From Falsiphaeobacter marinintestinus (GTDB lineage: Bacteria > Pseudomonadota > Alphaproteobacteria > Rhodobacterales > Rhodobacteraceae): a stretch of DNA of 64,000 nt. A model generated the notes under the pieces. It saw only the letters and a program-made list of their open reading frames with translations, did not search any database and had not been told where the DNA came from. Numbering within the stretch: the first letter of the stretch is position 1; every line of letters begins with the position of its first letter. Position numbers and translations under genes: made by a program. The stretch is from NCBI RefSeq assembly GCF_007923355.1, contig NZ_VOGO01000010.1, forward strand, positions 1 through 64,000, given 5' to 3'. This document shows positions 59,654 to 64,000 of the stretch, one piece after another.

Positions 59654-60754
59654 CTATCGAACCACGAATTCTGCGTGCAGGGCTCCGGCCGCCTTCAGGC
59701 TTTTGAGGATGTCGATCATGTCACGGGGCGAAACCCCGAGCGCATTGAGCCCGGCAACAACTTCGGACAGGGACGTGCTTTCGGGGACCTCGGCAAGCGA
59801 CACACCTTCTTCCTCTTCGATTGTGGCCCCCGTTCGCGGTACCACAACTGTTTCCCCATCCGCAAAGGGGTTTGGCTGTACCACCAAAGGCGTTTCCTCT
59901 ATCCGAAGCGTGAGATTGCCTTGTGAAACAGCAACACGTGACAATCGCACATCGTCTCCCATAACAATCGTCCCGGATCGCTGGTCGACGACAACTCGCG
60001 CTTTTCGTTGTGGCTGTATCAGGATGTTCTCGATCCGCCCGATCGCATGCGCAGTCGATACAGCCCGGGTGGCTGCGATATCAATCTCAACCGTACCAGG
60101 ATCGCGCATCACGGCGACCGGACGATTGAACTGACGATTTATTGCGGTCTCAATCCTTCCCGCCGTTGTAAAATCCGGATCCCGAAGCGCAAGTCGCACG
60201 GTAGTCAGCGACGCAAAATCAAAGTCGATTTCTTGTTCCACCCGGGCTCCGGATGGAATGGTACCCGACGTCGGTACCCCCTGAACAACGCCCGCTGCGT
60301 CGCCCTCGACCGCGGCGCCGCCGGCCAGTATCGTTCCCTGTGAAACTGCATAGATTTGCCCGTCTGCCGCATTGAGAGGCGTCATTATCAATGTCCCGCC
60401 CAGCAAACTTTTGGAGTCGCCAATTGCCGAGACCGTTACATCGATCTGGCTCCCAACCCGCGCAAAGGGTGGCAGGTTGGCAGTCACCAAAACCGCGGCG
60501 ACGTTTTTCGGGCGAAACTGTTCGCCAGTGATATTCACGCCTAACCGTTCAAGGATGTTGGTCATGATCTCTTCGGTGAACGGCGCGTTGCGCAGCCCGT
60601 CTCCGGTACCATTCAGCCCAACCACCAGACCATACCCGACCAGATCATTGCCGCGGACCCCATCGAATTCGACAAGGTCCTTAAGTCGAACCGTGTTGGC
60701 CTGAGCCATCAACGGCACCAAAACCGAAAGGACTAAACAGCGAAGAAACATCAT
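59654..60754 (-). CDS. flgI: Flagellar P-ring protein FlgI
   Basis: A 366-residue periplasmic ring protein. The signal peptide [19 protein letters not shown] is followed by [41 protein letters not shown], the FlgI opening. [45 protein letters not shown] (with slight variation) and the C-terminal [34 protein letters not shown] complete it. Last of flgE-flgK-flgL-flgI; it overlaps flgL by four bases. Confidence 0.96.
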   Translation of the reverse strand: [366 protein letters not shown]

Positions 60755-61758
60755 TCGAGGTAACTCAGCAGGCTGAGGCGCGAATTACGCGCGGTGACAG
60801 TATAGAGGCTTTCCAGTTGGAACTGTGCCTCTTCCAATTGCAGAGCAGTGTCGTAAGGATCCGCTTCAATCATGGTCGCCCTTGCCATATCCAGACTGGC
60901 GCGAGCTGCGGCGTTACGGGCTGCGGTGTCCTCGATCCTGGTCTGCGCATAGCCAAGTTCGGCCCGCAATCCGGTCAAGGCATCGGTTCCTGCCAAAAGG
61001 CTGCCCATCGCATCATGCCGCAGGGACGCGCGAACATCGGAAGACAGCGCCAGATCCTCGCGGCCGGCAAAGGCGACCATTGACAGGTCCAACATAGCAT
61101 TTCGGAAGATATCATCATCTGCACGCAGAGACAGGTTGACCTGTTCTCGCGCCCCGATCTGGACAGGATTTCGGGATTGGTCCGCACCAGTATAGACTAT
61201 CGCGTGAAAACCATCGGGATCGTCAAACCAAGCTTCCGCTGCAGCGCGAATTTCGCTTGCAGAAGCTGATGGCGCGATCTGGGCTTCAAGTGCGTCCAGC
61301 AGGGTTTGCGCAGTTCTCATCGGCGCTCGGTCCGTCGCAACTCCGCCATAAAGACTTCGCCCGGCTACTGTTGTATTCAGAGCCGAAATCACAGTATCTA
61401 ACCCAAGATACGCCTGTTCGGTCACGGCCGTCCCGGATGCATTCAGATTGCCTGTGGAGATTTTGATCAAAGCAGCAGCAAGATCCTCGCCAGTGGACTG
61501 GACAAGGCTAAGGCTGGCCTGCATGGCATCGGCAATGCCACCAGCTTCGACAATGGCCGTATCGAAACCATCCAGCCGCGTCAGATCTCGATTGATATCC
61601 AAAAGATGCGAGATGTCGCCACCAAGATGCTCGTTTACATCTGCAACCCGGCCGCTGGCCAGTTCTTCGGTTAACTGCGACAGGTTTTGGCTCAACATGG
61701 TACTGCGGCTGCGCAACATGAGATGATAGGCGAGATCGCCAATAGAAGACATAGTCAT
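60751..61758 (-). CDS. flgL: Hook-filament junction protein FlgL
   Basis: A 335-residue hook-associated protein with flagellin-like ends: LMLRSRSTMLSQNLSQLTEELASGRVADVNEHLGGDISHLLDINRDL near the start and RASLDMARATMIEADPYDTALQLEEAQFQLESLYTVTARNSRLSLLSYL at the end. Joins FlgK to the filament. Three bases separate it from flgK. Confidence 0.92.
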   Translation of the reverse strand: MTMSSIGDLAYHLMLRSRSTMLSQNLSQLTEELASGRVADVNEHLGGDISHLLDINRDLTRLDGFDTAIVEAGGIADAMQASLSLVQSTGEDLAAALIKISTGNLNASGTAVTEQAYLGLDTVISALNTTVAGRSLYGGVATDRAPMRTAQTLLDALEAQIAPSASASEIRAAAEAWFDDPDGFHAIVYTGADQSRNPVQIGAREQVNLSLRADDDIFRNAMLDLSMVAFAGREDLALSSDVRASLRHDAMGSLLAGTDALTGLRAELGYAQTRIEDTAARNAAARASLDMARATMIEADPYDTALQLEEAQFQLESLYTVTARNSRLSLLSYLE

Positions 61759-61761
61759 AGG

Positions 61762-63186
61762 TCAGATCCTCATCAGGGAGTCCATCATGTCCTCCACGGC
61801 TTGAACGATACGCGCATTAGCGGCGTAAGCCCTTTCGACAATCATCAGAGTCTGCAGTTCGGCATCAGTGTCGACACCTTGTTCCAGTTCGAGCCGCTCC
61901 AGCTCGGTCCTGCTGGTCGCCGCGAAACTGAGCGCGTTGTCGGCAACAGTGATGTCCGACGCAACACCCGCGACAATGGCTGATACCATGTCCGATGCTG
62001 TGACAGTCTGCCCATTCAGAAAACGCGTTTCAGCCAACACAGCCGAGAAGCCTTGCAACAACGTTGCGTCTCCGACTTCGCCAGGCACGGCGGCTCCGAA
62101 CCCGTCTCGCAGGTGCCAGGTTTCATCACTTCCATCGGGAGCCACCAAAACGTTAACAGTCAATCGGTTGGCAAGGCCTGTCGTTGCCGTAGAATCCAAG
62201 GCCAAACCGGCATCGGTGAATAACCCCGGTTCGCCTTCTGCAAGTGTCCGGTCAAGCCCGGTCGTTTCAAAACGCGCAATCAGATCTTCGGCCATTTGGT
62301 CAAGCTGGGATTGCAGTTCAGGTCCCAGATCATCGCGGATACGAAACTGAGCTCCCAGTGCACCGCCGTCCAACGCAGTTGGTTTCAGTGCCATGCCGTT
62401 AAGATCCAGCCCAGACAGGCCCCCATCGTCTTTTGCCATCTGAGCGGTGACAATCGTTGATGCTTCAAACCCGATCTCAACTGCGGAGCCATCCAAAAGA
62501 ATTGCCCCACCATCAGAATACAGCGCGACTTGCCCATGATCGCGTGGGACCACGTTGATCGGCACAATTTCATTGATCTCGTCGATCAGCACCTGACGCT
62601 GATCAACCATCGCCGCTGCCGAATCGCCTGCCGCTCCAATCGCTGTTATGCGAATGTTGATGTCCTGAATTCGTGCCAATCGGTCGTTCATTGTGTCGAC
62701 AAAGTCAGCAATTTTTTTGTCCGACTCGCCTCGCAGAGACTGAACCCCATCCGCTGCGTTGGAAATGGATTGGGCCAGATCGGCAGCCCGTTGCGCCACC
62801 TCATTCAGGCGAACCGTGGATTCAGGCGCGCTCGCGGCGGTGATCAGACTTGTGTCGAAAGCAGCCAGCCGTGCGCTGAGTGAATCTTCATCCAAGGCCG
62901 ACCCAACCAGGGCCTCGGTACTCTGCAAAAAAGCCGCAAATGTTTCAGCCGATGCATGCTCGGCGTCAGCCGACCTTCGGCTGGCTGTCAGGGCCGGATC
63001 AGAGTTTCGATCAATACCCACAATCCTAACCCCCGACCCGATGATTGAGTCTGAGGCCAATTCCAGGGATCGCCGCCCATATCCAGGCGTCATCGCATTG
63101 GCGATGTTATCCGATACGATAAGGGACGCGCGGCTGGCGGCCGTCAGCCCGCTCATTGCACTGTTCAGGGCCGACGAAAGGCTCAT
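61762..63186 (-). CDS. flgK: Hook-associated protein FlgK
   Basis: A 474-residue hook-filament junction protein. The N-terminus ALNSAMSGLTAASRASLIVSDNIANAMTPGYGRRSLELAS carries the rod/hook motif, and the C-terminus ERLELEQGVDTDAELQTLMIVERAYAANARIVQAVEDMMDSLMRI is the family end. The centre (about 100-400) is variable with a coiled stretch around residue 110. An AAAGGAGAG site precedes the ATG. Confidence 0.94.
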   Translation of the reverse strand: MSLSSALNSAMSGLTAASRASLIVSDNIANAMTPGYGRRSLELASDSIIGSGVRIVGIDRNSDPALTASRRSADAEHASAETFAAFLQSTEALVGSALDEDSLSARLAAFDTSLITAASAPESTVRLNEVAQRAADLAQSISNAADGVQSLRGESDKKIADFVDTMNDRLARIQDINIRITAIGAAGDSAAAMVDQRQVLIDEINEIVPINVVPRDHGQVALYSDGGAILLDGSAVEIGFEASTIVTAQMAKDDGGLSGLDLNGMALKPTALDGGALGAQFRIRDDLGPELQSQLDQMAEDLIARFETTGLDRTLAEGEPGLFTDAGLALDSTATTGLANRLTVNVLVAPDGSDETWHLRDGFGAAVPGEVGDATLLQGFSAVLAETRFLNGQTVTASDMVSAIVAGVASDITVADNALSFAATSRTELERLELEQGVDTDAELQTLMIVERAYAANARIVQAVEDMMDSLMRI

Positions 63187-63222
63187 GTTATGGCTCTCCT
63201 TTTTGGGGTGCCTAGGTCAAGA

Positions 63223-64000
63223 TCATCGCTTGATGTTTGTGGTTTCCTGCAGCATCTCGTCCACGGTCTGAATTACCTTGGCGTTGGAAGAATATGCGCG
63301 CTGGGTTTGAATCATCGCGGTCAGTTCATTGGCGACATCCGTGGCGGATTCTTCACGAGCATACGAAACGAGATTTCCGGTTGGGCCGTCACCTGCATCC
63401 CACAGGAAAAAGGTGCCGCTTTCTGGCGATGGCAGATAGGTCTGATTGCCCAGCACGATCATACCATTCGGGTTTGGCTGATCGACCAAAGGGATCTGAT
63501 AGATCACCCGCGTGATTCCAGTGTCGAAGTTCGCATGAACCAGCCCGTTACTGTCGACTTCGACACCGATCATGTTGCCGACCGGTTGTCCGTCTTTCAA
63601 GATCGAAACCGGGGCAAACTTATCCGACAGCTGTGTAATACCATCGCTTTCACCGATCATGCCGATATCGATTTCCATCGGGCCGCCCGCGATGCTGACG
63701 ATCAGAGAACCCGTGACCGGGTCATAGTCGCCACCAAAAACCGTTGCCACTGACGCCAATGTACCGCCGGATGTCCGACTGTCGTCAAAAGTCAGCGTAT
63801 ACTCACCGACGATTGCGTCACCCGAGGCCGTGTCGCGCAGAACCATTGTCCAGGTGTTCGAAGCCGCCGCGTCAGGAACCAGTGGCAAGAATTCAATCTG
63901 AATATTCTCTGACTTGCCCAAATTGTCATAGTATTCGACTGATAGCGCTTCGGACGCACCGTCTGACGTGGAATCGGTCGCAGTCGCAGGCAGATTGACA
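63223..64000 (-). CDS. flgE: Flagellar hook protein FlgE (C-terminal part, runs off window)
   Basis: The C-terminal 258 codons of the hook protein. The frame is open from the window edge with no start in view (VNLPATATDSTSDGASEALSVEYYDNLGKSENIQ), so the true start lies beyond 64000. Hook-specific pieces are VEYYDNLGKS, LVHANFDTGITRVIYQIPLVDQPNPNGM, and the ending ATDVANELTAMIQTQRAYSSNAKVIQTVDEMLQETTNIKR. It heads the flgE-flgK-flgL-flgI run; 36 bp separate it from flgK. Confidence 0.93.
   Translation of the reverse strand, partial: VNLPATATDSTSDGASEALSVEYYDNLGKSENIQIEFLPLVPDAAASNTWTMVLRDTASGDAIVGEYTLTFDDSRTSGGTLASVATVFGGDYDPVTGSLIVSIAGGPMEIDIGMIGESDGITQLSDKFAPVSILKDGQPVGNMIGVEVDSNGLVHANFDTGITRVIYQIPLVDQPNPNGMIVLGNQTYLPSPESGTFFLWDAGDGPTGNLVSYAREESATDVANELTAMIQTQRAYSSNAKVIQTVDEMLQETTNIKR

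Noticed and set aside
1-64000. CRISPR array or origin of replication
   Set aside because: No regularly spaced repeat-spacer pattern is seen, and no dnaA-box cluster or replication initiator gene is present.

Overview
The window looks like a chromosomal segment of an alphaproteobacterium of the Rhodobacteraceae (Roseobacter group). This is inferred from content and moderate-to-high GC, not from a database search. Supporting points are a fused-style petABC (fbcFBC) bc1 operon, a CtrA-type flagellar cluster with flaF/flbT, a single-domain flgJ plus a separate soluble lytic transglycosylase, and TPP and FMN riboswitches of alphaproteobacterial form.

Region 1 (1 to about 7.8 kb) is accessory DNA. 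It holds a 17-bp repeat array, a train of overlapping small genes including a DUF5681-type protein, an MFS exporter, a secreted tannase/feruloyl-esterase-family hydrolase, an IS110-family transposase and an IS1182-like element whose transposase is broken by one frameshift. It ends at the 3' end of a tRNA-Lys gene, which may be the attachment site of an island.

Region 2 (8.1 to 24 kb) is core metabolism: dapF-mtaB, an isoprenylcysteine-methyltransferase-like membrane protein, the cytochrome bc1 operon, a GST, an FMN-binding PaiB-like protein, an FMN riboswitch with ribH, a TPP riboswitch with thiBPQ, aroC, two transporters, cobO and an unrecognised GHSKG protein.

Region 3 (24.2 to 33.3 kb) is a polyamine (putrescine-type) uptake and breakdown locus. 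A PotFGHI ABC importer is followed by a PuuB-like FAD oxidase. A class III aminotransferase and a GntR/FCD regulator run divergently. Three TTGATCAA-type palindromes sit at the promoters and the regulator start, which suggests one local regulon. An isolated citF-like gene lies beside it behind a strong terminator.

Region 4 (33.3 kb to the right edge) is a dense flagellar cluster in several divergent operons: flgD-fliK; flgJ-flgN; flagellin-flaF-flbT-DUF1217; fliI; flgBC-fliE-fliQ-flgFGAH-fliL2; fliL-orf-motE-motA-TPR protein, then sltF-flhA-fliR-flhB-fliJ-like; fliFHNP; and flgE(partial)-flgK-flgL-flgI. Four 15-bp TTAA-N7-TTAA-like sites occur at flagellar promoters and suggest CtrA control. 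Genes for FliG, FliM and MotB are not in the window. The least explained parts are the 726-residue periplasmic TPR-type protein paired with a MotE-like protein beside motA, the 132-residue membrane/coiled-coil protein between fliL and motE, the repeat array at the left edge, and the GHSKG protein.
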